NCBI RefSeq assembly: GCF_014673215.1
Contig: NZ_JACWMS010000004.1
Span: 310,001 to 374,000 of the forward strand
Length of the DNA: 64,000 bases
From: Gordonia hankookensis
Lineage (GTDB): Bacteria > Actinomycetota > Actinomycetes > Mycobacteriales > Mycobacteriaceae
Direction of reading: 5' to 3'
Shown one piece after another: positions 45,119-54,418 of the stretch. The notes under the pieces were generated by a model. The model was not told where the DNA came from and made no database searches. It saw only the letters and a program-made list of their open reading frames with translations. A program made the translations under genes and the position numbers. Position 1 is the stretch's first letter; each line of letters begins with the position of its first letter.

Positions 45119-46452
45119 ACGAATCCATCGGCGGCGCAGACGGTGCGGGTGCCGAACTGATCGTGCGGCCCGACCGCCCGGCCAACGGCGGTGAGTCCGT
45201 CGGCCGCGTGGACGGGCGCGTCGTGTTCGTTCGTGGCGCCATCCCCGGCGAGGAGGTCCGCGTGCGGATCACCGACGATCGGCGGGAGAGTTTCCTGCGC
45301 GGCGAGGTGGTCGAGGTCCTGGAACCGTCGATGCACCGGATCGATCAGCTGTGCGATGCCGCCCACCACGGAGCCGGTTGTTGCGACCTCGGTTTCGTCG
45401 ACCTCGCGCACGCCCGGGATCTGAAAGGACAGGTCATCCTCGACGCGCTCGACCGGATCGGCGGGTTCTCGGTGGCCGATCTCGACGGCGTCGGCGCGGG
45501 TGAGGTCGTCTCACTCGGGGACGACGGCACCCACTGGCGAGTCCGCACCCGACTCGGTGTCGACGCCGACGGGCGCGCCGGTATGCATGCGTTCCACGGT
45601 TCGTCGATCGTCACCGACCATCCTTGTGTCGCACCGGAATCCGGGATGGTCGACGGACTCGACGGGTACACCTTCACTCCGGGCGCCGATGTCGCCGTGG
45701 TCGCCGACATGGCAGGCAGGCGCCACATCACCGAGATCGCTCCACCGCGAGTGCGCGCCCGCGGGAGTCGTCGGGGTGCACGAGGGCGCACGCAATCGGC
45801 ACGTCGGGGCCGCGAGGCTCCCCGTGCCCACCGGGTGGTCGACGGTGAACCGGTCGCCGCCCACCGCGTCGGAGACCGGATCTGGCAGATCCCGGTCGCT
45901 GCATTCTGGCAGGCCCACCGGGCGGCGCCGTCGGCGTATGCGCAGACCGTGATCGACCTGCTCGCCGACGCGGAACTCCCCGCCCGGCCCGAACCGCTCG
46001 TCGCGTGGGATCTCTACGGCGGTGCCGGTGTCTTCGCGGCGGCGATGCTCGACGCGCGGATCGATGTGCTCGACGCCCTCGGTGCCGTGCATGTGGTCGA
46101 GTCCGATCCGGCCGCCCTGGCGGCCGCCGAGCAGACATTCGCCGACGACGACCGCGTGGTCCTGCACCGCGGCGAGGTGGCCGGCGTCGCGGCCGGTCTG
46201 CCTGCGCCGGACGTGGTGGTCCTGGATCCGCCGCGCACCGGTGCCGGGGCAGCGGTCATCGACGTCGTCGCCGATGCCGATCCGGCCGTGATCGTTCACG
46301 TGGGCTGCGATGTGGGGCGCTTCGCCCGCGATCTGGCGCTCTTCGCCGAACACGGATATCGGCCCCGGGCGATTCGCTCGTTCGATGCTTTTCCGCTGAC
46401 ACATCACGTGGAGGCCATCGCCTGTCTGGTGCCTGCGCATCGCGGGGTGTGA
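45115..46452 (+). CDS. TRAM-domain class I SAM-dependent RNA methyltransferase (Rv2689-like)
   Basis: 445 aa. An N-terminal TRAM domain (about 20-75, ESVGRVDGRVVFVRGAIPGEEVRVRI) binds RNA. A Cys-containing stretch (LCDAAHHGAGCCDLGFVD) may hold an iron-sulfur cluster, as in RumA. A basic Arg-rich insertion (about 205-240, RARGSRRGARGRTQSARRG) precedes the methyltransferase domain with DLYGGAGVFAAAM, VVVLDPPRTGAGA and the nucleophile Cys in VHVGCDVGRFARDL. A 5-methyluridine role in rRNA or tRNA is inferred. Overlapping start at 45115. Confidence 0.88.
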   Translation: MNESIGGADGAGAELIVRPDRPANGGESVGRVDGRVVFVRGAIPGEEVRVRITDDRRESFLRGEVVEVLEPSMHRIDQLCDAAHHGAGCCDLGFVDLAHARDLKGQVILDALDRIGGFSVADLDGVGAGEVVSLGDDGTHWRVRTRLGVDADGRAGMHAFHGSSIVTDHPCVAPESGMVDGLDGYTFTPGADVAVVADMAGRRHITEIAPPRVRARGSRRGARGRTQSARRGREAPRAHRVVDGEPVAAHRVGDRIWQIPVAAFWQAHRAAPSAYAQTVIDLLADAELPARPEPLVAWDLYGGAGVFAAAMLDARIDVLDALGAVHVVESDPAALAAAEQTFADDDRVVLHRGEVAGVAAGLPAPDVVVLDPPRTGAGAAVIDVVADADPAVIVHVGCDVGRFARDLALFAEHGYRPRAIRSFDAFPLTHHVEAIACLVPAHRGV

Positions 46453-46480
46453 CAGCGGGGTGTGACAGCGGGGTGTGACG
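46442..46480 (+). repeat. 13-bp tandem repeat, three copies, across the methyltransferase stop
   Basis: GCGGGGTGTGACA is repeated at 46442-46454, 46455-46467 and 46468-46480 (last base differs). The methyltransferase TGA lies in the first copy. It is in the 190-bp gap before dxs. Confidence 0.9.
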
Positions 46481-46643
46481 GAGTCGTCGTCGGGGCGCCG
46501 CCTTGCGGGGCGAGGAGCCGATGGTCGGGTCCGTAGACTGTGGAGAACATGACCGTGTGTGCCATATGGGCCCGGTATGCCGATCGCGCCGACATCCCCG
46601 GTGCGCTCACGAGCCGGACCGTGGAATTGTGATGGAGGATTCG

Positions 46644-48629
46644 ATGGGCGTGCTGGACACGATCGGTTCGCCGGCCGACCTGCGGGCGCTGTCGTCGGAG
46701 GAGATGATCGCCCTCGCCGGGGAGGTCAGGGAGTTCCTCATCGAGAAGGTCTCGGCCACCGGCGGCCACCTCGGTCCGAATCTCGGAGTCGTGGAGCTGA
46801 CGCTCGCATTGCACCGCGTCTTCGACTCGCCCACCGATCCGATCGTCTTCGACACCGGTCATCAGAGTTATGTCCACAAGATCGTCACCGGCCGCACGGA
46901 GGGTTTCGACACGCTGCGGCAGAAGGACGGCCTGACCGGCTACCAGGACCGGGGCGAGAGCGAACACGACTGGGTGGAGTCCTCGCATGCATCGGCCGCT
47001 CTGTCCTACGCAGACGGGCTCTCGAAGGCCTTCGAACTCACCGGGCAGGACACGCGCACGGTGGTCGCGGTGGTCGGCGACGGGGCGCTCACCGGCGGTA
47101 TGTGCTGGGAGGCCCTGAACAACATCGCCGGTGGTGACCGGCCGCTCGTCATCGTGGTCAACGACAACGGACGCTCCTACGCGCCGACGATCGGCGGGCT
47201 GGCGCGGCACCTCTCGGGGCTTCGCCTGCAGCCGGGTTACGAGCGTTTTCTGGACGAGAGTCGCAAGGTGGTCAAGCAGCTGCCCGTCGTCGGGCCGCCT
47301 GCCTATGCCGTCCTGCACGGCATGAAGAGCGGGCTGAAGGATCTGATCGCGCCGCAGGCGATGTTCACCGACCTGGGACTGAAGTACGTCGGCCCGGTCG
47401 ACGGGCACGACATCGGGGCACTCGAGTCGGCATTGGGTCACGCGAAGGCCTTCGGCGGTCCGGTGATCGTGCACACCGTCACCCGTAAGGGGATGGGCTA
47501 TGCGCCCGCAGAGAACCACGAGGCCGACCAGATGCACTCGACCGGCATCATCGATCCGCGGACCGGTCGCGCCACCAGCGTCTCGCCGCACGACTGGACA
47601 TCGGTGTTCTCTGCCGCCCTGGTGGAGGCTGGGGCACGCCGCGACGACGTCGTCGCCATCACGGCAGCCATGCCCGGGCCAACCGGATTGACGCCGTTCG
47701 GTGAGAAGTTCCCGGACCGCATGTTCGACGTCGGGATCGCCGAGCAACACGCGATGACCTCGGCTGCCGGGTTGGCACTCGGCGGGTTGCACCCGGTGGT
47801 CGCGATCTACTCCACGTTCCTCAACAGGGCGTTCGATCAGTTGCTGATGGATGTGGCGCTGCTGCGGCTGCCGGTCACAGTGGTGCTCGACAGGTCGGGG
47901 GTCACCGGCCCCGACGGTCCCAGCCACCACGGCATGTGGGATCTGTCGCTGATGTCGCTGGTCCCCGGGCTGCGTGTGGCTGCTCCGCGTGACGCCGTGC
48001 GTCTGCGCGAGGAGTTCGACGAGGCGCTGGCTGTCACGGACGGGCCCACCGCGGTGCGGTTCTCGAAGGGTGCTGTGCCGGAAGACATCCGGGCTGTCGA
48101 GCGTCTCGACGACGGTGTCGACGTGCTGTACCGGGCCGCCCCCGGTGTGGGTGACGCGTCCGGCGATGTGCTCATCGTCGCGGTCGGTGCGTTCTGCGGG
48201 CTCGCGGTCGACGCGGCGCAGCGTTTGGGTCGGCAGGGCATCGAGACGACAGTTGTCGACCCGCGATGGGTGCTGCCGGTGGCCGGGTCGATCCCGGCTC
48301 TCGCAGCGCGGCATCGCCTGGTCGTGACGCTGGAGGACAGCGGTGTCCGCGGTGGTGTCGGGTCGGCGGTCAGTGACGCTCTCTCGGTGGCCGACGTCGC
48401 GGTTCCGGTGCAACACCGGGGGATACCGCAGGAATTCGTCACGCACGCGTCGCGCGGGGAGTTGCTCGCCGAATTCGGTCTCACCGCACAGGACCTCGCG
48501 CGCACCATCACGGCGACGGTGGCCGGTATGCAGGCCGTGCCGGGCATCGACGACACGTCCGACCTCGGTGACCGGACGCAGAGCACGAACGTCGAACCGT
48601 CGAGCCGGGGCGTCGACCCCGACGCCTGA
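46644..48629 (+). CDS. dxs: 1-deoxy-D-xylulose-5-phosphate synthase
   Basis: 661-aa thiamine-diphosphate enzyme; condenses pyruvate and glyceraldehyde-3-phosphate, first step of the MEP isoprenoid pathway (undecaprenyl and decaprenyl phosphate, menaquinone). Seen are [14 protein letters not shown] (catalytic His), the TPP motif [21 protein letters not shown]...VNDNG, ETGHQ-like start of domain I, the pyrimidine-domain [22 protein letters not shown] and the C-terminal transketolase domain. ATG 46644 has GGAGG five bases upstream; ATG 46632 would add four residues. The C-terminus is slightly longer than usual. Confidence 0.96.
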   Translation: MGVLDTIGSPADLRALSSEEMIALAGEVREFLIEKVSATGGHLGPNLGVVELTLALHRVFDSPTDPIVFDTGHQSYVHKIVTGRTEGFDTLRQKDGLTGYQDRGESEHDWVESSHASAALSYADGLSKAFELTGQDTRTVVAVVGDGALTGGMCWEALNNIAGGDRPLVIVVNDNGRSYAPTIGGLARHLSGLRLQPGYERFLDESRKVVKQLPVVGPPAYAVLHGMKSGLKDLIAPQAMFTDLGLKYVGPVDGHDIGALESALGHAKAFGGPVIVHTVTRKGMGYAPAENHEADQMHSTGIIDPRTGRATSVSPHDWTSVFSAALVEAGARRDDVVAITAAMPGPTGLTPFGEKFPDRMFDVGIAEQHAMTSAAGLALGGLHPVVAIYSTFLNRAFDQLLMDVALLRLPVTVVLDRSGVTGPDGPSHHGMWDLSLMSLVPGLRVAAPRDAVRLREEFDEALAVTDGPTAVRFSKGAVPEDIRAVERLDDGVDVLYRAAPGVGDASGDVLIVAVGAFCGLAVDAAQRLGRQGIETTVVDPRWVLPVAGSIPALAARHRLVVTLEDSGVRGGVGSAVSDALSVADVAVPVQHRGIPQEFVTHASRGELLAEFGLTAQDLARTITATVAGMQAVPGIDDTSDLGDRTQSTNVEPSSRGVDPDA

Positions 48630-48644
48630 GCCCTCCGGCCCGAG

Positions 48645-49943
48645 TCAGTCCGGCGGGTCGGCTGTGACGTCGTCGAGCGCTTCGGCGATGGCCGCCGCGC
48701 ACAGGTCGCGCTGCCACTGGCGGGCGCCGAGCTCGGCGAGCCGATGGTCGACGGACTCTGCGCTTGCGGGTAGATCGACACCATCCCAACACAATTGGCG
48801 AACCGTGTCGGGTGCGAGCAGGTTCTCGACCGGGAGATCGTGCGCCTCGGCGATGTCGCGGACCAGAGGTCGGACCTTCGCCGCACGGGCGGCCGCCTCC
48901 GGATTGCGCTGATCCCATCGGTTCACCGGTGGGAGACCGATCGATGGTGACTTGCGCGACGGCAGCTCGTTGTCCGGCAGTTCGCGGGCCCGCTGTAGCG
49001 CCGTAAGCCAGATGCGCGCATACCGGCGCTGCCGGGGTCCACCGAACACCGGCAGCCGGACGAGCTCGGCCTGCGTGGTCGGGTCGGCGTTGGCCGCGGT
49101 GACGATCGCCGAGTCCGGCAGGATTCGCCCGGGGGCGACATCTCGGCGCTGCGCGAGTTCTTCGCGGGCGGTCCACAATTCCCGGACCGCGGCCAGGGTC
49201 CTGGTGTTCTTGATGGTGTGGATGTTGGAGGTCTTGCGCCACCGGTCGGTCCGCGGTGGCGGCGCCGGACGCTCGAGAACGGCACGGAACTCCTCGCGGG
49301 CCCAGTCCGACTTCCCCGCCTCGACGAGCGCGGCGTCCATCGCGTGGCGCAATTCCACCAGCACCTCGACGTCGAGGGCGGCGTAGTTGAGCCAGTCGTC
49401 GGGGAGTGGGCGTCGTGACCAGTCGGCGGCGCCGTGACCCTTGACCAGGCCGAGACCGAGGAACTCGGCGACCATGGCCGCGAGATTCACCTTGGCCAGG
49501 CCGAGCAGACGCCCGGCCAGCTCGGTGTCGTAGAGATCCCGGCAGACGAAGCCGAGTTCGCGCAGACACGGCAGATCCTGATCGGCGGCGTGCAGAACCC
49601 ACTCCGGCCCGTCGAGGGCGGCGATCACGGGTGCGAGCGCGTCCGGGTGTTCGATCGGGTCGAGCAGAAACGATCCGGCGCCGAGCCGTCTGATCTGCAC
49701 CAGATACGCCCGCTGGGAGTAGCGGTAGCCCGATGCCCGTTCGGTGTCGACTGCGATCGGCCCGTCGGCCGCCGTGATCAGCGCGGCGGCCTCGGCGAAC
49801 TCCGACGGCGTGGTGAGCACCGCGGGAACTCCGTCGGCGGGATGGAGGAGCGGAGTGGTGGGAGGTCCGGCCGGTTCGCCTGGTTGCGCGTCGTCGGGCT
49901 CACCCGGTGGTGGGCCCGCGGGCTGATCGTCACCGGTGGTCAT
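48645..49943 (-). CDS. RNase D-like 3'-5' exonuclease with HRDC domain (Rv2681-like)
   Basis: 432 aa. After a Pro/Asp linker (1-40), the DEDDy exonuclease domain carries IAVDTERASGYRYSQRAYLVQI (motif I), VLHAADQDLPCLRELGF (II) and NYAALDVEVLVELRHAM (III, with the Tyr and Asp). An HRDC domain follows (about 215-300, KNTRTLAAVRELWTAREELAQRRDVAPGRILPDSAI). A tRNA or small-RNA 3'-end trimming role is inferred. ATG 49943. It converges with dxs over 16 bases. Confidence 0.9.
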   Translation of the reverse strand: MTTGDDQPAGPPPGEPDDAQPGEPAGPPTTPLLHPADGVPAVLTTPSEFAEAAALITAADGPIAVDTERASGYRYSQRAYLVQIRRLGAGSFLLDPIEHPDALAPVIAALDGPEWVLHAADQDLPCLRELGFVCRDLYDTELAGRLLGLAKVNLAAMVAEFLGLGLVKGHGAADWSRRPLPDDWLNYAALDVEVLVELRHAMDAALVEAGKSDWAREEFRAVLERPAPPPRTDRWRKTSNIHTIKNTRTLAAVRELWTAREELAQRRDVAPGRILPDSAIVTAANADPTTQAELVRLPVFGGPRQRRYARIWLTALQRARELPDNELPSRKSPSIGLPPVNRWDQRNPEAAARAAKVRPLVRDIAEAHDLPVENLLAPDTVRQLCWDGVDLPASAESVDHRLAELGARQWQRDLCAAAIAEALDDVTADPPD

Positions 49944-49961
49944 GGCCGAATCCGTGGCGGC

Positions 49962-50594
49962 TCAGACCGAACCCAGCTCGGTGACGCCTGCCGGTGGCAG
50001 CCCGGCCGCCGCTGACAGGACATCGCAGAACGACTCGAGGTGAGCACCGAGGTCGAGGCCGGTCGCGGTCCACGAGGCGCGCAGTTCGAGCTGGTGAGCC
50101 CGGGGTGGCCCGGCGATGTCGCCGTAGCGTACCGACGTCGTCGAGGTGACGGTGCCGCCGAGTGCGGTCACCTCGACGTCGCGCTCCGGCGACGACGCCT
50201 CGGTGGTGGCGGTCTCGCCGGGTGGCACGCCCAGGGCATCGGACAGCCAGCTCCAGGCCACCTCCGGCAGGAGCGGGTCCATCGCGAGCGCGGCCTCCAC
50301 CTCGGCCTGGATGTAGGCGACCAGGCGCATCGTCCCGTTCCAGGCGTCTTGGCCTGCCGGGTCGTAGAGGAGGATCAGGCGGCCGAAGGAACTGCCGGTC
50401 GAGTCGACCGGGATCTCGTCGGCATCGTCGGTACCGGGCCGGACCTCGGCGCCCACCGCGTAGCTGTAGGGGGCCAACCGTTGCGGTGGGCGGATCGGAC
50501 CGACCTCGATTTCCGGCCGGATCCGCGCGGCGTGCAATGACTCGACCGCGGTGCGGAAGTCAGCAGGCTCCGTCGGAGCTCCAGAAGAGGTCAC
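49962..50594 (-). CDS. DUF3000 protein (Rv2680-like)
   Basis: 210 aa. The DUF3000 family fills the protein: AVESLHAARIRPEIEVGPIRPPQRLAPYSYAVGAEV, GRLILLYDPAGQDAWNGTMRLVAYIQAEVE, PEVAWSWLSDALG. It looks soluble. The function is unknown; its conserved place is between RNase D and hemE. GTG 50594 is six bases from TACCGT (minus strand), suggesting a leaderless message. The gene ends 19 bases before the RNase D start, so the two are probably cotranscribed. Confidence 0.85.
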   Translation of the reverse strand: MTSSGAPTEPADFRTAVESLHAARIRPEIEVGPIRPPQRLAPYSYAVGAEVRPGTDDADEIPVDSTGSSFGRLILLYDPAGQDAWNGTMRLVAYIQAEVEAALAMDPLLPEVAWSWLSDALGVPPGETATTEASSPERDVEVTALGGTVTSTTSVRYGDIAGPPRAHQLELRASWTATGLDLGAHLESFCDVLSAAAGLPPAGVTELGSV

Positions 50595-50663
50595 CGTTCG
50601 ACGGTAGGGCGGGCCACCCCACCGCCGTCGGAGGCGCGCCGACACATGGCAGAGTAGGCAGTG

Positions 50664-51731
50664 ATGTCCGAGACAACGCGATCCCAGGCCCGTCGTGCAC
50701 ACCATCGTCCGCTGGTCGCCGCCGCCACCGGTGGCACACCCAGCCGTCGACCCGTGTGGTTCATGCGCCAGGCCGGGCGATCCCTGCCGGAATACCGCGC
50801 CATCCGGGCCGACCACGGGATGCTCGAGTCGTGTTTCGATCCGGAACTGGTCTGCGAGATCACCATGCAGCCCGTGCGCAGGCATGACGTGGATGCCGCG
50901 ATCCTGTTCTCCGACATCGTGGTGCCGTTGAAGGCGGCCGGCATCGACCTCGACATCGTGGCAGGCACCGGGCCGGTGATCGCGCAGCCGATCCGGACGG
51001 CCGCCGACGTCGCGGCCCTGCCCAGGCTGGAGCCCGAATCCGTCGGGGCGATCGCCGGTGCGATCGAGCTCCTTCTCGACGAACTGCCCGAGGCCGCGGC
51101 GCTGATCGGGTTCGCGGGCGCGCCGTTCACCCTGGCGTCGTACCTGATCGAGGGTGGCCCGAGCCGGAACTACGCGCGGACCAAGTCCCTGATGCACGGT
51201 GAACCCGACACGTGGCACGCCCTGATGGGCCGGCTCGCCGACATCACCATCGCCTTCCTGCGCGTCCAGCTCGACGCGGGTGTCGATGCCGTTCAGTTGT
51301 TCGACTCCTGGGCGGGCATGTTGTCGCTCGCCGACTACCAGACCTATGTGGCGCCGCACAGTGCGCGTGTCTTCGCCGAGGTCGCCGACTACGGCGTGCC
51401 CCGCATCCACTTCGGCGTCGGAACCGGCGAACTGCTGGCCGCGATGGCCGACGCGGGCGCCGACGTGATCGGGGTCGACTGGCGCGTCCCTCTCGACGAG
51501 GCGGTGCGCCGGGTCGGACCCGGAAAGGCCGTCCAGGGCAACCTCGACCCGACGCTGCTGTTCGCCGGATCCGACGTCGTCGAGCGTGAGGTCCGGCGGG
51601 TGATCGCCGACGGCGAGCGGGCGGTTCGCGCGGGTGCGACCGGGCACATCGTCAACCTCGGCCACGGCGTGCTGCCCGACACCGACCCCGACGTGCTCAC
51701 CCGGGCGGTCGAGCTGATCCACGCGGTCTGA
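50664..51731 (+). CDS. hemE: Uroporphyrinogen III decarboxylase
   Basis: 355-aa cytosolic enzyme turning uroporphyrinogen III into coproporphyrinogen III. Motifs are [21 protein letters not shown] (N-terminal signature with the substrate-binding Arg), [19 protein letters not shown] (catalytic Asp) and [17 protein letters not shown], plus [16 protein letters not shown] at the end. ATG 50664 (or GTG 50661) starts it. It overlaps cgoX by one base, so hemE-cgoX are tightly coupled. Confidence 0.97.
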   Translation: MSETTRSQARRAHHRPLVAAATGGTPSRRPVWFMRQAGRSLPEYRAIRADHGMLESCFDPELVCEITMQPVRRHDVDAAILFSDIVVPLKAAGIDLDIVAGTGPVIAQPIRTAADVAALPRLEPESVGAIAGAIELLLDELPEAAALIGFAGAPFTLASYLIEGGPSRNYARTKSLMHGEPDTWHALMGRLADITIAFLRVQLDAGVDAVQLFDSWAGMLSLADYQTYVAPHSARVFAEVADYGVPRIHFGVGTGELLAAMADAGADVIGVDWRVPLDEAVRRVGPGKAVQGNLDPTLLFAGSDVVEREVRRVIADGERAVRAGATGHIVNLGHGVLPDTDPDVLTRAVELIHAV

Positions 51732-53119
51732 TGACGCGGGTCGCGGTCGTCGGCGGCGGTATCTCCGGACTGACGGCCGCATACCGGCTGCGCCGAGCAC
51801 TGGGCCACGACGCGCAGATCGACCTCTTCCAAGCGGGTGAACGACTGGGCGGCGACCTGCGGACCCTGGAGGTCGGTGGTCAACCCGTCGACGTGGGGGC
51901 CGAGGCGTTCATCGTGCGCCGGCCGGAGGCGCTGGCGCTGATCACGGAACTCGGACTGTCCGATCGGGTGGTCTCGCCGACCCCGCGTCGGCCCGCGGTC
52001 TGGGCCCGGGGGCGGCTGCACCCGATGCCCACACCGGCCCTGATGGGCATCCCCGTCGATGCGGAATCTGTTGCGGGACTGGTCGATTCGGACGACCTGG
52101 ATCGAATCCGAGCCGAACCGGGGCGACCTCTCGACTGGCATCCGGACAGCGCGCCGACGGTGGGGGAGCTGGTGGAGGACCGCTTCGGACCGTCGGTGGT
52201 CGCGCGCAGCGTCGATCCCATGCTGGGTGGCGTCTACTCGAGCCTGGCGGGCGACATCGGTGTGCGCGAGTCGATCCCGGCCCTCGCGGCCCGGCTCGAT
52301 GCCGGCGCCCCGAGCCTGTCGGCGGCGGTGGCGGATCTGACCTCCACGGCGACGGGATCCGGCCCGGTGTTCGGGACGCTGGTCGGCGGGTACTCCGTGC
52401 TCCTCGACACCCTGGCGGACGCCGCGGGGATCGAACCGCAGTTCTGCTCGTTCGTCACGGGAGTGACGCCGCGGTCGGATGGCTGGACCCTCGATCTCGG
52501 TGACCGGGTCGCCGACTACGACGGGGTGGTGCTGGCGATTCCGGCCTGGTTGGCCGGCCACATCTTGCGCCGTTCGCTGCCGGACCTCGCCGCTCCGCTG
52601 ATCGCCGTTCAGCGCGCCTCATCGGTGGTGGTGTCCATCGCGCTCGCGCCGGGCACGCCACTGCCAGACCATTCCGGGGTGCTCGTGGCCACCGGAGACA
52701 GCCTGCGCGCCAAGGCCTTCACCTTCAGCTCGCAGAAGTGGCCGCATCTGTCGGGCGATGACCGCCCGGTGTCGGTGCGGGCGTCCTTCGGCAGGTTCGG
52801 CGCCCCGGTGCCCGACGACTGCATCGAAGAGGGAGTCGACACACGGATTCGCGACGAGGCTATGGAGGATCTCGATGACGTCTGTCGGGCGGCGGCAGTC
52901 CCGCCGCCGTCGGCACGAGTGACGGACGTGTTCGTGCAGCGATGGACGAACGGCTTGCCGGTCTATCGCCCGGGACACCTGGCGGCCATGGCCGACGTCT
53001 TGCGGTCACGCCCCGCCCGCCTGGCTTTCGCGGGTTCCGCGTACGCCGGGGTCGGCGTACCGGCATGCATCGGCCAGGCCGGGCGCGCGGTGACCGACCT
53101 GCTCGCGGATCTCACCTGA
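51731..53119 (+). CDS. cgoX: Coproporphyrinogen III oxidase (HemY/HemG type)
   Basis: 462-aa FAD enzyme. The N-terminal dinucleotide-binding motif VAVVGGGISGLTAAYRLRR is followed by ERLGGDLRTLEVGGQPVDVGAEAFIVRRPE. The C-terminal GYARVGVPACIGQAG-like FAD segment reads AGSAYAGVGVPACIGQAG. In Actinobacteria this family oxidises coproporphyrinogen III to coproporphyrin III (the old protoporphyrinogen oxidase name), consistent with chdC next door. The start overlaps the hemE stop (TGATG). Confidence 0.93.
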   Translation: MTRVAVVGGGISGLTAAYRLRRALGHDAQIDLFQAGERLGGDLRTLEVGGQPVDVGAEAFIVRRPEALALITELGLSDRVVSPTPRRPAVWARGRLHPMPTPALMGIPVDAESVAGLVDSDDLDRIRAEPGRPLDWHPDSAPTVGELVEDRFGPSVVARSVDPMLGGVYSSLAGDIGVRESIPALAARLDAGAPSLSAAVADLTSTATGSGPVFGTLVGGYSVLLDTLADAAGIEPQFCSFVTGVTPRSDGWTLDLGDRVADYDGVVLAIPAWLAGHILRRSLPDLAAPLIAVQRASSVVVSIALAPGTPLPDHSGVLVATGDSLRAKAFTFSSQKWPHLSGDDRPVSVRASFGRFGAPVPDDCIEEGVDTRIRDEAMEDLDDVCRAAAVPPPSARVTDVFVQRWTNGLPVYRPGHLAAMADVLRSRPARLAFAGSAYAGVGVPACIGQAGRAVTDLLADLT

Positions 53120-53185
53120 TCGAGCCGACCTCGACTCGCTCGACCTGGCTGTCCGGATGGTTTCGTCCGGTGGCACCATGAACCC

Positions 53186-53881
53186 ATGAGCCGCTTGGAC
53201 TATGCAGAACTCAATGCCACCGTTCGTTATCTGATGTTCTCGGTGTTCGCGGTCCGCCCCGGCGAGCTCGGGACCGACCGCGATCAGGCGAAGGCCGACG
53301 CCACAGACTTCGTCAAGTCGCTGGAGGACTCCGGGGTGGTGGTCCGCGGTGTGTACGACGTCTCGGGCCTGCGCGCCGATGCCGATTTCATGATCTGGTG
53401 GCACGCCGAGGAGATCGAGCAGCTACAGGCGGCGTATGCGCGATTCCGTCGGGAGACGATCCTCGGAAAGGCGTGCGATGCAGTGTGGAGCAACGTCGCA
53501 CTGCACCGTCCGGCCGAGTTCAACAAGAGTCACATCCCGGCATTCCTGGCCGGCGAGGAGCCCGGCAACTACATCTGCGTCTATCCGTTTGTCCGGTCCT
53601 ACGAGTGGTACCTGCTGCCCGACGCGGAACGCCGCAAGATGCTCGCCGACCACGGCATGGCCGCACGCGCCTACAAAGATGTCCGAGCCAACACCGTGTC
53701 GTCGTTCGCGCTCGGCGACTACGAGTGGCTGCTCGCCTTCGAGGCGCCGGAGTTGCACCGGATCGTCGACCTGATGCGCGATCTGCGCGCCACCGAGGCA
53801 CGCCTGCACGTACGCGAGGAGACGCCGTTCTTCACCGGCCCGCGGGTCGAACCCGCCGCGCTGATCGATGCATTGCCCTGA
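53186..53881 (+). CDS. chdC: Coproheme decarboxylase (HemQ)
   Basis: 231-aa chlorite-dismutase-family enzyme that converts coproheme to haem b, the last step of the coproporphyrin route. The catalytic Tyr is in [14 protein letters not shown] and the proximal His in [26 protein letters not shown]. Both match mycobacterial ChdC, and no chlorite-dismutase distal Arg signature is seen. It is 66 bases downstream of cgoX. The ferrochelatase cpfC needed between the two is not in the window. Confidence 0.95.
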   Translation: MSRLDYAELNATVRYLMFSVFAVRPGELGTDRDQAKADATDFVKSLEDSGVVVRGVYDVSGLRADADFMIWWHAEEIEQLQAAYARFRRETILGKACDAVWSNVALHRPAEFNKSHIPAFLAGEEPGNYICVYPFVRSYEWYLLPDAERRKMLADHGMAARAYKDVRANTVSSFALGDYEWLLAFEAPELHRIVDLMRDLRATEARLHVREETPFFTGPRVEPAALIDALP

Positions 53882-53892
53882 CGCTGTGTGAT

Positions 53893-53982
53893 GTCGACAC
53901 GCCGGTCTCGCTGCGGCTCGTCGGCTACTCGATCGGCGGTTGCCGGTTGAGTAGCCGACGAATGGAGCGAGGGCGCATCGAC
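53893..53982. repeat. REP-like imperfect palindrome between chdC and msrB
   Basis: Perfect arms GTCGGCTACTC (53920-53930) and GAGTAGCCGAC (53949-53959) are flanked by further complementary blocks: CGCT/AGCG and GTCGA/TCGAC at 53893-53898 and 53978-53982. The pattern of GAGTAGCCGA, AGCGAGG and ATCGA blocks is one I know from dispersed intergenic repeats in Gordonia and other actinobacteria. It fills the 108-bp convergent gap and may also terminate both genes. Confidence 0.65.
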
Positions 53983-53989
53983 GCCCCTC

Positions 53990-54418
53990 TCAGTCCTCGG
54001 CAGGCTCGAGCGTGAGGCTGATCGAGTTGATGCAGTACCGGAGATCGGTCGGGGTGTCGTAGCCCTCGCCTTCGAAGACGTGCCCCAGGTGGCTGCCGCA
54101 GTTGGCGCACAGCACCTCGACTCGGCGCATACCGAGCGAGCTGTCGAAGCGTTCGATGACGGCGTCCCCGGCCAGCGGGGAGAAGAACGACGGCCATCCG
54201 CAGTGCGACTCGAACTTCTGCTCACTGCGGAACAGTTCGGCCTCGCACGCGCGGCAGCGGTACACGCCGAGTGTCGTGGTGTCGGTGTACTCGCCGGTGA
54301 ACGGTGCCTCGGTGCCTGCCTGCCGCAGGACGCGATACTCCGCTGGGGTCAGCCGTTCGCGCCACTGCTCGTCGGTGATCTCGGCGGCATCGGGGTCGGC
54401 AGGAGGGTTCGAGGTCAT
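53990..54418 (-). CDS. msrB: Peptide-methionine (R)-S-oxide reductase
   Basis: 142-aa MsrB that repairs R-methionine sulfoxide in oxidised proteins. Zinc cysteines are CRACEAEL and CANCGSHLGHVFEGEGY; HCGWPSFFSP is the substrate pocket; the catalytic Cys is in LRYCINSISLTLEP. Its length is that of a single-domain MsrB. ATG 54418 overlaps the aftC stop by four bases (ATGA), so the two are translationally coupled, matching Rv2674-Rv2673. Confidence 0.96.
   Translation of the reverse strand: MTSNPPADPDAAEITDEQWRERLTPAEYRVLRQAGTEAPFTGEYTDTTTLGVYRCRACEAELFRSEQKFESHCGWPSFFSPLAGDAVIERFDSSLGMRRVEVLCANCGSHLGHVFEGEGYDTPTDLRYCINSISLTLEPAED

Noticed and set aside
46404..48446. 680-codon antisense open frame over dxs
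   Set aside because: dxs is certain on the other strand; the antisense translation has no hydrophobic core or recognisable family.
49962..51800. Long N-terminal extension of DUF3000 antisense to hemE
   Set aside because: The extension covers hemE on the other strand; GTG 50594 with a leaderless -10 gives the normal DUF3000 length.
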